NCBI RefSeq assembly: GCF_000002985.6
Contig: NC_003281.10
Span: 12,772,001-12,836,000 of the forward strand
Reading direction: 5' to 3'
Length of the DNA stretch: 64,000 bases
DNA from: Caenorhabditis elegans
Taxonomy: Eukaryota > Nematoda > Chromadorea > Rhabditida > Rhabditidae
Positions 44,787 to 56,569 of this stretch are shown piece after piece. Position 1 is the stretch's first letter, and the number at the start of each line of letters is the position of its first letter. A program made the position numbers and the translations under genes. The notes beneath the pieces are model-generated. The model was not told the origin of the DNA. It was given only the letters and a program-made list of their open reading frames with translations, and searched no databases.

Positions 44787-44925
44787 ATGAAATCGGAATT
44801 TTAATGAATATTTTAAAGCAGCACAAAAAGTAAAACTGGACGCAATATAAATATAATTACATGGAAAAAAAAATGGGAAAAGTGAAAAAATTTTGAGCCA
44901 GATACAACAATAATTAATCGATAAT

Positions 44926-46096
44926 TCACAAATTAACACCCTGTCCAACGAGCCCCTTGTCCATGAATCGTCTTCTCGCGAAACAGAGCCACCACTTGCT
45001 CGGACGATCTTGGGGATCCGGGAACGCGAGATCACACAGACGGGCGCCGATTTCTTGGCGAATTTGTTGCAAATAGGCACGCATTTCGTCCTCGTCCGGT
45101 TTCGATTGGGGCGCCTTGTACATGCTGTTCAGTGGGAATCCATTTTCACCGGGAATTGGAAGCAAATGACTGAGAGCCAAGGCGTGAAGATCCTTTTGGC
45201 CGGCTATCTTGTTTGGGCTCTGAAAATTTGAAAAAATTTGCAAAAAAAAAACATGTTTTTACGCTTTATTTCACTCAAAATAGCCCGAAAAGACCGAATT
45301 TTGTAACTAGAATTTTTTTTTATAATTTCCAAAATTTTGAGAAAAAAAAAAGTTGGATTTCTCCGAAGAAAATCGGAAAAATTTCGGATTTTTTCAGTGA
45401 AAATCGAAAAATTTTCGGATTTTTTCAGGGAAAACCAGAAAAATTTTGGAATTTTCAGGGAATATTAAACAATTTTTAGATTTTTTTCAGGGAAAAACCA
45501 AAAAAATTCGATTTTTTCAGAGAAAACCTTAAAATTTGTGGATTTTTCAGAGAAAATTGAAAGAATTTGGGATTTTTTCAGAGAAAATCGAAAATGTTTC
45601 GAATTTGAAATTTTCTACTTAAAAAAATCTGTTTTCGGTAGGAATGTTCAAAATATCCATTGAAATTCGGTATGTTTGGGTCTTTTTTTCTTATTTTTCA
45701 ATCTAAAAAGTAGGTTTTTTTCGTGCAAAATCCGTACTTTTTGCAATTTTCTGAGGCACTCGGTGATGTAGAAGATGAGATAGATCATTGTACGGTCCGC
45801 GGGACCTTTGATCTGAAAATTTCTCAATTTTAATAGGGAAAAATCTCGAAAATCAACCTCAAATTCGCGGAAAAAGATGTTCGGCTTGAAGTAGGTGAGC
45901 GCTTCGTCGATGATGTCATCCTGATTGGTTTCTGCAATAATTTTAATATATAATATAGGTTTTTTCAATCAATTTTTGAAGACTTACGAGGCGCTGGACC
46001 CTTGAAATTGGTTCGAATCGGAAGTTTTCCCATATTTGTGTTGCCCAATGGCAAAACTTTGAGTTCAGTGTCGAATTTTGAGTGGTATGCCGGCAT
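44926..46096 (-). CDS. arx-5: Arp2/3 complex subunit 3 (ARPC3, p21-Arc)
   Basis: Exons on the minus strand are 46096-45988, 45931-45858, 45812-45738 and 45219-44926, giving 183 aa, the normal ARPC3 length. The start follows TTTTTCAG by 4 bases, a likely trans-splice site. The protein begins MPAYHSKFD and includes the conserved [34 protein letters not shown] and FPLN segments and a C-terminal FMDKGL. ARPC3 is a structural subunit of the seven-protein complex that nucleates branched actin filaments in the cytoplasm. The upstream PH-domain gene is on the same strand 627 bp away, a gap wide for an operon. I see no anomalies. Confidence 0.97.
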
Positions 46097-46162
46097 TTCA
46101 CTGAAAAATAAGTGTTTTGTTTGGAAAAATGCATAGAAAACGGCTTATTTTCGGATACCCGA

Positions 46163-46175
46163 GGGGGGGGGGGGG
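46163..46175. repeat. Poly-G tract of 13 bases
   Basis: Thirteen G in a row, after cccga and before taagtac, about 66 bp upstream of the arx-5 start codon on the opposite strand sense. Confidence 0.95.
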
Positions 46176-46723
46176 TAAGTACATAATGAGTCACTGCGGC
46201 TGCGAAAAAAAATCGATAAATTGTGAAATTCGAGTTTTAAATTAAAATATAAGTATTTTATTCGATAAAAATGCAGTTTTTGAAGCGATAATGTCGTTGC
46301 GGACGCGAAAATTAAAGTAAAACCCGAAAATACACTTTTATTCGGAAATTCGTGTTAAAATATATGAAAACTTGGAATTAATATGATTAATATCAGCTTA
46401 CAAGTTTCCTATAATCAGATATTTAAGAAAAATTGGAAAAAATCAAAGATTTTCTGCTTTTTAAACGTTTTTTCTGATGAAATTCTCTCCAGGAACGGAA
46501 AAATAAATAATAATCTCGTGTAAGTTTACGGTAAACAAGGCGCGACATCGGAATATCGGAGCATCGTTTGGAAATTTTTAATGAAATTTCGCGATTTTTT
46601 GCGAAAAAAACGATAAATTCAGGGAAATTCCAGCTGCAAAACAAAGCAAAAAACGTTAAAAATGTATGATTTATAATCAATAAGTCAAAATATCACAGTG
46701 AAAATGTGCAAAATGTATAAAAA

Positions 46724-48232
46724 TCAATCCCTCATCGCTTTCTTCTGAGTTTGCTCGATTTGCTCATGAAAACTTTGTTTCGAGAGCTGTATATAGTCGA
46801 TCGGGGAGATTGTGAGCAGCGAAACCCAACGTCCCAGCGATTTGAACGAGTCGGCGGCGAAGATGAAGCTTCGAGCAGTTCTGGAAAAAAATCGGATAAT
46901 TTTAGGAATTTTCAATCGATTTTTCATCGATTTTCGATAAAACCGATAAAAATTCAGTTTTTTTTTGGAATTTAGTATTAATTTTTCGTGTTGAGACCCG
47001 GAAAAAACGCACGATTTGAATTTGATTTCAAAAGTGAAATCCTTGCCAATCTTATTCTCATCACATAATTCGATAAAACAGTCTTCAATAATTAGTAGTA
47101 AAAATGGAGGAGCCGACGTCTCCTCTTCGGTTTTATTGTACACGAAAAGCATATTGGCCTTGAGAACACCCCAGCCGGCACGCCATTGGAAATCCTGAAA
47201 AAAACTTTTTTTTTTAATAAAAAAATCATTTTTTTGATTTTTTAAATTTTCAAATTACTCCAAATTTCCCATATTTTGTTTTAAAAAAATTCAAAAAATT
47301 TCAAAAATCTTATATTTCAGCTTGAAAGCGCGAAACAATTTTCAAACTCGCGCCAGAAAAATTCTCATTGGAGCGCGCCATGCCATGTCGATTTACGAGG
47401 GGTTTTTTTGCAGCCAAATTCGGTTTTTTAAACCAGTTTTCTTCATTTTCTTCGGTTTTTTTAAATTAAAATGTGTTTTTTCGTGTAAATTTGGGTATTT
47501 TATTATTTTAAAAATTGAAAAATCAGTAAGTTTCGTTCACTTTACACGAAATAAATTATATTTCAAAAAAAAAAAATCAAAGAAACTAAAATTTGCAAGT
47601 TTCTTTGATTTTTTTGTTGAAAAATTTTTTTTTTCAAATTTTAAAAATCATAAAATTATTTCACATTTTCACTTAAAAAAACGCGAAAAATATAGAAAAC
47701 TTGTTGAAAAACTGAAATTTGCAAACAAAATCTCTCGTAAATCGACGCGACATGGCGCGCTCCAATGATAATGGCCCTGGCGGATTTTAAGCTGAAATAT
47801 GATAAAAAATTTCATTTTTTTATTTTTTGGAACTTTTTTGCAATTCCACTTTTATTACGGAACGACTAAATTCTGAAAATGCGTACCACGCAACATATTT
47901 GACGCGCAAAATATCTAGATACAGTAAAAAATATTTTGCGCGTCAAATATGTTGTGCAGTGCGCATTTTCGGAATTTTGGGTTCCTGTAATAATACAAGA
48001 CGATCAAACTCTAAAGCACCTAACAATTGGTTTGATCTCCACGAAAACGCGAAAATATTTATCTTTTTCACGAGGTCAAAGGGTCACGGAGCACCTGACA
48101 TGTCTGTGGTGCCATGCCCCGTCTCCCGAACAACTGCTTCAGTACCTGCTGCAACTGCAAAGGTCCCGAAAATCTTCTCTCAAACGTCGGATCCGAACCC
48201 AGCCGGAATAGTGAATTTGCGTTGGCGAGCAT
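46724..48232 (-). CDS. Small PH-domain protein, sesquipedalian/PHETA-like (141 aa)
   Basis: Exons on the minus strand are 48232-48146, 47194-47013 and 46880-46724, all in phase. Residues 22-125 form one PH domain: strand 1 SGPLQLQQ, then FQWRAGWGVLKANMLFVYNK, then LLLIIEDCFIELCDE, FTFEIKF, and the C-terminal helix with SLGRWVSLLTISPIDYIQLS. The Trp in the last helix is the hallmark PH residue. The layout (PH close to the N-terminus, short tail) matches the sesquipedalian family, which works in endosome recycling and binds OCRL-type phosphatases. The OCRL-binding motif of vertebrate members is not evident here. The first exon is inferred from phase, a GTACTG donor and the missing PH strand; intron 1 (951 bp) contains a fold-back element. 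Its start codon is 25 bp from that of the divergent hydrolase gene. Confidence 0.85.
47300..47815. mobile_element. Fold-back element of about 500 bp in intron 1 of the PH-domain gene
   Basis: Left arm atatttcagctt...attctcattggagcgcgccatg faces right arm catggcgcgctccaatgata...aagctgaaatat. The centre is aaagaaactaaaatttgcaa with gtttctttg. It is AT-rich and non-coding. Confidence 0.85.
47853..47995. repeat. Short palindromic element, copy F (TTGACGCGCAAAATAT family)
   Basis: Both terminal blocks are present (attacggaacgactaaattc...tttgacgcgcaaaatatc and its complement) with almost no interior. Confidence 0.88.
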
Positions 48233-48257
48233 ATCGTGTGTGTGGTGCTGCTGGAGA
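48233..48257. promoter_or_regulatory. 25-bp gap between two divergent start codons
   Basis: The PH-domain ATG (48232, minus) and the phospholipase B-like ATG (48258, plus) are separated by only 25 bases. TTCTCCAG on the minus strand (48247-48254) could be a trans-splice acceptor for the PH gene. Each primary transcript must therefore start inside or beyond the other gene. Confidence 0.6.
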
Positions 48258-51200
48258 ATGAATTGGATTTTTATATTTTTGGCTGCTGCGGTGGCGATTG
48301 GTTGTGAGGCGAGACAGGAGAGAACGGTAAGAATTAAAGAAATTTTTTTAGGTGGAGTAGCGCCAGTGGGGGGAAATTGCTTTAAAACACGCCTATGGGG
48401 TCACAATAACCGAATATCATGATAAAAAAATTCAAAAAAATTTTCTAAATTTTATATGATTTTTTGAAAATTAAAAAAAAACCAGTTTTCACCTAATTCC
48501 TATTCGAATTACCGCCAATTGGATTTGTTCGATGGAGCGCGCTTGCACGATTTTAAATTTATTTATTTTATTTTTTGTTACTTATTTTCCACCGATTTTT
48601 AATGTTTTCGGTGTGTATTTTTGCTTGAATTTTGAAGAAAAAGTCAAAATAAATGCAAATTTTCGATTAAAAAGCACGCTTACAGGCGTAAATCAGTGAA
48701 ATTAATTAATTCAGGTGTGAAATCGTTTAAAAGCGTTACTTTTTCATTTTTACGCCTGTAAGCGTGCTTTTTAATCGAAATTTTGCATTTATTTTGCCTT
48801 TTTCTTCAAAATCCAAGCAAAAATACACCGAAAACATTGAAAATCGGTGGAAAATAAGTAACAAAAAATAAAATAAAATAATTAAATTTAAAATCGTGCA
48901 AGCGCGCTCCATCGAACAAATCCAATTGGCGGTAATTTGAATAGGAATTAGGCAAAAACTGAGATTTTTTTCAATTTTCAAAAAATCATATAAAATCTAG
49001 AAAAATTTTAAAAATTTTTTATCATGATATTCGGTCATTGTGTTACTCCACCTTTAAAAATTTAAAAAAAAAATCAATATTTCAGTACACAGTTTGCCAG
49101 AAGCCTGAAGGCGACCTTCATTATTTCAAAGAAGGCCGAAAAACTGACGAAGAGCTGTGTGCAAAACGTCTTGCCACCGCTTATTTCCATGATGAAGTGA
49201 ACCAAACTGGGTAAAATTGGGCTTAAAACCAAAAAATTGTTGTAATTTCGTGCAATTCAGATGGGCTTTCCTCGAAGTCGATGTGATCAGCCCGAAAATT
49301 CCACATTATTTGCAAGGATATGCTGCAGGATTTGCTGAGGGTAAGTTTTTTTTCAAATTTTACAATTTTTAGCTTTTTTTAAAATGAATTTAGCTTAATT
49401 TTTTACATATTCTGGCAAAAAACCGAACAAAATAAGTTAAAATACGCTTTAAAATCCATAAAATTAAGCAAAAATAAATGAAATAAATAAAAAAATGATG
49501 TGTAGATTTACGAGAAACATGGCGCGCATGCGGGATACTGGAGTGTCGTTTGCACTGAAATCTCTTTAATAGGTTTATTTAAGCTTAACAATAAGACTAG
49601 TTTAAACTCGACGGAAAATTTAAAATTTACGTAAAGAGAATTATATTAGAGAAATAAAATAAACATTTTTTTATGATGGCAGGGTTTATTAACTATTGGT
49701 AAGCTAGCCAAAATCTCATTAGAGCGCAATTGCAATAACGGAAATTTCAAAAAATTATTTAAGCAATTATTAAGGTCGCGCCACCCGTCACCTCATCGAT
49801 CTTCACATCATCAACACCGTCAACGGCTACTGTGACGGAGCGAAGCATTTTTGCGATGAGCTCGGTGAGTTCATGGTTGACAATTTGAAGTGGATGGAGC
49901 AGGAGATCAGGGAAAATCCGGAAGATGAGTACTGGCAACAAGTGAATTTGACTGTTAATCAGCTTTTTGGTTTGATTCATGGATATGAAAACCAGCTGGG
50001 AGCAGAGATTGATTTCAAGCAGATTGCTGTGCATCCGATTTTGTAAGCTCTTTTTTCCAGGTCTCGACACGACAATTTTTTTTTCAAATGCAAAAATCTG
50101 TGCACCTTTAAAGATTACTGTCATTTCAAAAAAAAGCTTTATCGATTCACCATGTCTAGATTACGCCTTCGGTGCGCAGAGCGGTTTTTACTACGTGGCC
50201 GTAAAATAAGAAAACTCGGCCACCTTCATAACATGGATACGGAACATTTTCGCAAAAATCGCCACGGTGGAACTATAGAACCCCCTTTCGAGAACATTCT
50301 CGTCAAGTTTCAGAAACATCCCACGTCAAAAATCCCAGATAAATCATTGGCCGAGTTTTTGATTTTTCTAGGCCACGTAGTAAAAGCCGCTCTGTGGGTG
50401 GTTCATTTTTCAACGTCTGACTGTTTTTCAGCATGATTCAAATCGCCGGCGACCTCGAGGATCTCGCTATGAAATTTAAAAAACCAGAAAATCCGAAGAA
50501 AGTCTTCTCAGGCCCAGGACATTGCTCAGCGCTTGTTAAGGTTTAATTTCTCTAGGTTTTAGTTTTATAAAGTAATTTTTTTCAGCTTCTCCCGAAAAAC
50601 GAGGATATTCTCTTCTCTCATGTCACGTGGTCTTCATACGGTACAATGCTTCGAATTAACAAGAAATACTCATTCAAAACTGGAGATCCAGGACAGATTT
50701 ACTCGTTTTCCAGTTATCCAGGTAGATCATTTTTCTGAAAAAAAGTGGCAAAAGAAAACGGAGCGAGTTGCTCTGCTCTGATTGGTTGAAGAGTGGGCGG
50801 AGCGAATCGCTGATTGGTCGCGATTTTCGTTTTGAAGGTAATTCAAAATTGGTGGTTTTATAAGTTGGATATTTATTTTTCTCCGTTATTTTTGGGGTTT
50901 TCTGAACTTGACTTAGGCTTAGGCTTTGGCTTGGATTTAGGCTTAGGCTTAGGCTTAGGCTTAGGCTAAGGCATAGGCTTAGGCTTATGGTTAGGTTTTT
51001 GATTGGATTTAGGCTTAGGCTTAGGCTTAGGCATAGGCTTAGGCTTAGGCTTAGGCTAAGGCATAGGCCTAGGCTTAGGCTCAAGTTTAGGCTTAGGCTT
51101 AGGCTGAAGCTTAGGCTTAGGCTTGGCGTCAGTGGCGAGCGTCAGCTTTTAGGCTTGTGTTTACAGCGTTTTTTTTTTAATTTTTCAAAGGGTTCCCGTT

Positions 51201-53612
51201 GGCCGATCAAAGCGTTAGGCTTAGACTTAGGCTTAGGCTTAGGCTTAGGCCTAATCGGAGGCTTAGGATTATTTCAATTTTTAGAAGCAAAATCCCTCAA
51301 AAAGTTCAAATTTCCAGCTTCCATCACATCTACTGATGATTTTGTTCTGACCTCTGCCAAACTTGCAATCCTTGAAACAACAATTGGAAATTACAATGAA
51401 AAATCGCTCGACCTTATCACTCCAAATACTGTTCTCACTTGGATTCGTGCTGAAATTGCTCACCGAACGGCTTCATCTGGGCTACAATGGGCTGAAGCAT
51501 TCGGGAGACATAATAGTGGAACTTATAATAATGAATGGGTGGTTGTTGACTATAAACAGTTCCATAGAGGAAAAGAAGTTCAGCCAGAGACTGGAATTAT
51601 TCATGTTGTTGAGCAAATGCCGTGAGTTTTATAGTTATTTGTAGGCATGCCTACCTGTGTGCCTACAGAGACTAGGCTTTACCTGTAGGCCGCAAAAAAT
51701 CTTATTCACGAATTCGTGGGGATCTAAATTTAAAAAAAATGCCACAGCAGCTTTCTGTGCCTGCGCCTGCCTAGTCTGAAATGGTTGTACCTAGGAGTGC
51801 AAATTTTTCTGTCTACAATTTCGGCAAGTCGGCAAATTAGCAAATCGGCAATTTGCCAAAAATGAAAATTTCCGGCAAATCGGCAATTTGCCAAAAATGA
51901 AAATTTCCGGCAAATCGGCAATTTGCCAAAAATCAAAATTTCCGGCAAATCGGCAATTTGCCTAAAATCAAAATTTCCGGCAAACCGGCAATTTGCCAAA
52001 ACTGAAAACGTTTGCCGAACATTAATTTGCGGGAAGTTTTTAGAGGGATTTTTATAAAACGGAAACACTAAAAACTGTGCCTTTTTGAAATTTTTTCCCG
52101 TTTTCTTTAGATTTTTTCATATAATTTTCATAAGATGCGTACAAATTTGCCGATTAAAATAAAATTCTGACATTAAAAAAAACGTGCAAAACCTTTATTT
52201 GCTGAAATTTTTCGGCAGATCGGCATTTTGCCGGTTTGCCAATTTGCCGGAAAACATCGTTTGCCGCCCACCCCTGTTTCAATCAATAAAAAATTATTTT
52301 TTTTTAATCGACAATTTCCAAAAACAAAAAAAAATTCTCCTATTGACTGAAAATAAACAATTTTCTCAACAAATTTTTTGAAAGTTTTATTATGATTTTT
52401 AATCATTTTCCCATTTGCCTTCAATTTGTAATTTTGAAATTTTGAATTAAAAAGAAATTGAAAAATTTGCCGGGAATTTCAATTCCGGCAGTTTGCCGGT
52501 TTGCCAATTTGCCGGGAATTTCAATTCCGGCAACTTGCCGATTTGCCGATTTTCCGAAAATTTTAAATCCGGCAGTTTGCCGATTTGCCGGAAAAAAATC
52601 GTTTGCCGCCAACCCTTGGTCCAAACTTCCTGAAAAATCCAAAATTTCCAGAGGCCACATAGTCCATTCCGACAAAACAGCCCACTTATTCCGTGAAACC
52701 TATTGGCCAGGCTACAATCAACCATACTACAAACAAATTATTCGATTCTCTGACACTGACAAAATGGTGGAAAAGTTTGGTGACTGGTACAGTTATGATA
52801 AGACACCACGTGCTCTTATCTTCAAACGAGATCACAATACAGTCACTGATATGAGCTCAATGATTGCGCTTATGAGATCAAATAACTATACAAAGGATCC
52901 ACTTTCCAAGTGTGACTGTAATCCACCATATTCCGCTGAAAACGCGATTGCATGCCGTTCTGACTTGAATCCTCTCAATGGAACGTACCCATTCAAGTCG
53001 CTTGGTTTCCGGGATCATGGAGCTATTGATGTGAAGGTCACCAACTCAAAACTTATCAATAGTCTGCAATTTACTGCTGTATCGGGACCACCTGGAGGTG
53101 TTACTAAAGATGTGCCAATTTTCGATTGGAAGACCAGTCCATTGAGAGAAAAAGTGCCACATTTTGGGCAACCGGATAGATGGAAGTAAGGAGCAAAACA
53201 CTCACGTGGTGTCAGGATGTCCCTTGATCTACAAAAAATGCGGTCCCGCAATTCTCGGAGATCAAAAGATCAAACCGACATGGGACGTTCTGACACCAAA
53301 ACGGCAGTAATTCTCTCAATGACTACTGTAGCGCTGGTGTCGATTTACGGGCTCGATCACAAAAAAATTCATTTTGAAAATCGAGCCCGTAAATCGACAT
53401 TTAAAGGATTACTGTAGTGTTCGCTACGAGATATATAGTTATATTTTGCGCGTCAAATATGTTGTGCGATACGCATTTTCAGAATTTTTTGGTCCCGTAA
53501 TAACACAATATGTATTTTCAGCTTTGCCCCAGTGACCTACAAATGGAGAAAAGATGCTCACCGCCATTACCATCTTTACCAAAAACTTCACAAGGAATTG
53601 TCTTCACTATAA
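48258..53612 (+). CDS. Phospholipase B-like lysosomal hydrolase
   Basis: Exons are 48258-48326, 49086-49210, 49261-49340, 49775-50042, 50432-50540, 50586-50721, 51318-51621, 52652-53185 and 53522-53612, giving 571 aa, normal for the PLBD family. Residues 1-18 are a signal peptide (WIFIFLAAAVAIG). The N-terminal nucleophile motif GHCSALVK places the catalytic Cys at 212; the family matures by cleavage before this residue into two chains. Other family blocks seen are RHLIDLHIINT, FSHVTWSSYGTMLRI, YNNEWVVVDYKQF and SYDKTPRALIFKRD. NXS/T sites fit a glycosylated lysosomal or secreted enzyme that acts as an amidase or lipase; the true substrate is uncertain. The acceptor of exon 4 is ATTAAG, not TTTCAG. 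I believe this is Y37D8A.2 of C. elegans. Confidence 0.95.
48345..49058. mobile_element. 710-bp fold-back element filling intron 1 of the phospholipase B-like gene
   Basis: Left end ggtggagtag...accgaatatcatgat; right end atcatgatattcggtcattg...tactccacc. Matching arms of about 330 bp run inward through ccgccaattggatttgttcg and aaaagcacgcttacaggcgt to a small unpaired centre near 48690-48750. The left arm has about 40 extra bases. Confidence 0.92.
50177..50394. mobile_element. Fold-back element in intron 4 of the phospholipase B-like gene
   Basis: Arms cagagcggtttttactacgt and acgtagtaaaagccgctctg, each followed inward by ggcc...actcggcc, enclose about 125 bp. Confidence 0.88.
50770..50822. 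repeat. ATTGG element in intron 6 of the phospholipase B-like gene
   Basis: Contains ctgattggttgaagagtggg and cggagcgaatcgctgattgg; a half copy of the 13568-13645 element. Confidence 0.7.
50911..51270. repeat. Interstitial telomere-like array (TTAGGC)n with an embedded module
   Basis: G-strand units ttaggcttaggcttaggc at 50911-51120 and 51214-51270 flank a 97-bp module (51121-51217) that is the reverse complement of a module at 25600-25715. Confidence 0.93.
51820..52270. repeat. TTTGCCGG family repeat in intron 7 of the phospholipase B-like gene
   Basis: Regular 39-bp units (atttccggcaaatcggcaat...) at 51830-52020, then a gap and a final inverted block at 52195-52270 next to gcccacccctg. 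Confidence 0.9.
52460..52615. repeat. TTTGCCGG family repeat, second block in the same intron
   Basis: Units of aatttgccgggaatttcaat, ending in gccgccaacccttgg, 37 bp before exon 52652. Confidence 0.88.
53198..53515. repeat. Two palindromic elements side by side in the last intron of the phospholipase B-like gene
   Basis: 53198-53300 is a gatctacaaaaaatgcggtc element with tgtca ends. 53302-53515 is copy G of the TTGACGCGCAAAATAT family without its left terminal block. Together they nearly fill the intron. Confidence 0.85.
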
Positions 53613-53629
53613 ACTTTTCTCTTTAAATT

Positions 53630-53635
53630 AATAAA
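53630..53635 (+). terminator. Polyadenylation signal AATAAA for the phospholipase B-like gene
   Basis: AATAAA lies 18 bp after the stop codon. Confidence 0.85.
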
Positions 53636-53669
53636 GCAATCATTTATTTTCTATAAAGTGTAGTTTTTC

Positions 53670-54830
53670 GGCTTCTGTAGGGTTACTGTAGATCTGTGAA
53701 ATTTAAGGTACTGTAGTGATACTGTAGGGTTACTATAGTTTTGAAAAAATTAGGGTTTTGTAGTGGTACTGTAGAGATACTGATGGGATACTGTAGTTTT
53801 GGAAATATCAAGGTACCGTAGTGGTACTATTGGGCTAATGTAGGGTTACTGTAAGATTACTGCACGGGTACTGTAGTTTTGGGAAAATTAAGGTACTGTA
53901 GTGGTACTGTAGGGTTACTGTAGTTTCGGAAAAAAATTAAGGTACTGTAGTGATACTTTAGGGATAGTGTAGGGTTACTTTAAAAATTGAGTTTAGAGCA
54001 TTTGGAAAGGCTAGTAGGAAATAATGTTGGGATACTGTACTAGTACTGTAGGGTCACTGTTTGGGTACTGTAGTTTTGGAAAAAATTAGGTTTCGAGCAT
54101 TTAAAAAAATATTGATTGGTGGTACTGACGAGGTACTGTAGTGATTTCGTAGTGTACTTCTAGGATTACTGTAGTTTCGGAAAAATTGAGTTTTAAGCAT
54201 TTGGTCACGTGTTTCGGGCTACTGTTGTGGTACTGTAGGGTTACTGTAGTTTTGGAAAAAACTATTTTTTTTGTTGCATTTAACTAAAAATTAAATTGTA
54301 GTAGCGGTACTGCAGGGTTACTGTAGTTTTGTAAAAATTAAGATATTGTAGTGCTACTGTAGGGGTACTATTATTTTAGAAAAATTAAAGTACAGCAGTG
54401 GTACTGTAAGATTACTGTAGGCTTACTGTAGTTTTGGAAAAAACTATTTTTTTTGCATTTAACTAAAAATTAAATTGTAGCAGCGGTACTGCAGGGTTAC
54501 TGTAGTTTTGTAAAAATTAAGATATTGTAGTGCTACTGTAGGGGTACTACTATTTTAGAAAAATTAAAGTACAGCAGTGGTACTGTAAGATTACTGTAGG
54601 CTTACTGTAGGTTTGGAAAAAACTATTTTTTTTTTGCATTTAACTAAAAATTAAATTGTAGTAGCAAAATATAAGGTACTGTAGTGATGCAGTAGGGATA
54701 CTGTAGGGCTATTGTAGTTTCGTTAAAATTAAAATACATTAAGCTTGTTGTAAGGTTACTGTAGTTTTATAAAAATTGTGGTAGTGTAGGGCTACTGTAG
54801 TTTTGGAAAAAATTCTTTTTTTTTGTATGT
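53670..54830. repeat. Minisatellite of tactgtagggttactgtagt type
   Basis: Dense GGTACTGTAG/GGTTACTGTAG units. A block of about 180 bp (54240-54430) is repeated almost exactly at 54420-54610 and again in part to 54665. Confidence 0.92.
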
Positions 54831-55532
54831 TGCACCTAAAATTGGTTTTTTAAATCCTTTATTGCAATAGTTTATTGGAATTTTTTTCAACTTAAACTTA
54901 AAAAATAGTTTCAAAAATTCCGCTGAAACTATTTCTTACGCAAAAAAAATGTTTTACGCCAAGAAATTGCACGGCAATTTTTCTGACTGCTAGCTGATTT
55001 TTCCTGTGTATCTTACGCTACTGTACTACCGTAAACCTTTTTTGTAAATTTCCCAAATTTACCACATTTTTTTTTTGTAAATTCTTCAAAGTGTGAATAG
55101 TGTCCAGGTATTATATTGTGTGTTGAAAAGAGAAATTGAAAATTGTCTGGTAGCCAAGAAATGACGGTGGTGGTGGTGTCCTACTTTTTGATGAAAACCT
55201 CTTCTCTTTTTGACAGACGGCCTCAAGTACCCATGTCTCCCCCTGTCCATCAGTCGGTTTTACGCCCTTTTCAACATTCTCGTCTTATTTACTACTCTTC
55301 TCCCTTCAATCCATCAAGTGCCTCGGGAACGGCGCCATTTATGGCCGAGATTTTATTAGATTGAGACACCAAAAAAGAAGATGAGAAGATGAAGTTCTTG
55401 TCTTCGCCATTCCTTTTCTGCTGAAGCTTCTTGTTTTATTTATTCCTGCCAGATCCGTTAGGCTTTTTCTCATTTTTGATTACTACAGTAATCCTGTAGA
55501 CTTCAATGGGCTTAAAAACCTATTGCTTTATT

Positions 55533-55903
55533 AGACTCAAAATTGTCTGAAAACACTGAATTTCATAATGAAACTTTTTGAAAAGCTCTCAAAAAAAAGT
55601 TATGGCGGCTCAAAAAATGGCCTAAAATTATTTAAAGTTTGAAATTTGACCGACTTGTCAATGCCGCAGAATTTACCAAATTTTACCAAATCTGGTGATT
55701 TTAATTAAATTGAGAATACAAGATAATTAACTGGTATACTCATAATTAGACGGTGATTTCAAAAAATTTAGTTTCCAGCCGCTTGGCTAAATTTCAAATT
55801 TTAACTAACTTTAGGCCATTTTTTGAGCCGTCATAACTTTTTTTTGAGAAGTTTTCAAAACTTTCCATTATGAATATCGTTTTTTTCAGGCAATTTTGAG
55901 TCT
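55533..55903. mobile_element. Fold-back element of about 370 bp
   Basis: Arms agactcaaaattgtctgaaa...gttatggcggctcaaaaaat and attttttgagccgtcataac...aggcaattttgagtct face each other around a short centre near 55660-55780. Confidence 0.85.
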
Positions 55904-56569
55904 GAATTCTAAATTTTTCCAATTTCAGAGACCTTGCAAAACTAAAAAAAAATTATTCAAATTTTAGCTAAAAATTAGGCCATTTTTTTCCAATAACTTT
56001 GACCCACCATCACTTTTTTCTGGGGAATTTTCAGAATGCCTCTTTACAAAATTCGTTATTTTTGGAAAATTTAAAGTCTGAAAAGCAATGTCACGAGTTT
56101 CGGTACTTAATAATTTTTGAGAATCTGTGTCAAAAAAATTGGAATTTTGAAAATTCCAATTTTTCCTAGGTTTTTTCTGGGTTTTTTCAATTCTTAACAA
56201 AACATCCTTATCACTTTATCTAAATTCTAGTTTCCAATCACTTGAAATCAGAAAATCAGGTCGTGGCCGGCAACTTTTTATCCCTTTCTGGTAGAATTGA
56301 CCGTGAACTAATTGTCTTTTTCACAGTTGATCACCATTTTATCATCTCTCTTTTTTTGGGATTTCGTTTAAATAGAAAAGTTGAAGAATTCGTAAATGTT
56401 GCAATGTTTACTTATTGCGAGGCAAGTTTCACGAATTCTCAATTGTATAGACGTTAAGATTTCCATATTTTTAGGAAAAAAAAATTGTAGCATTTTCGGA
56501 AATGTATTTACTAGGTTGTCATAAAAAGTTGAGAAATTTGGAAGAAATTTTCCGTTTTTTAGTCCAAAA

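Noticed and set aside
50152..50436. 94-residue frame in intron 4 of the phospholipase B-like gene
   Set aside because: It lies over a fold-back element and ends at the next exon acceptor; not part of the protein family sequence.
55143..55364. 73-residue plus-strand frame upstream of the MIG-18-like gene
   Set aside because: No acceptor, donor or recognisable domain; the composition is pyrimidine-rich intergenic DNA.
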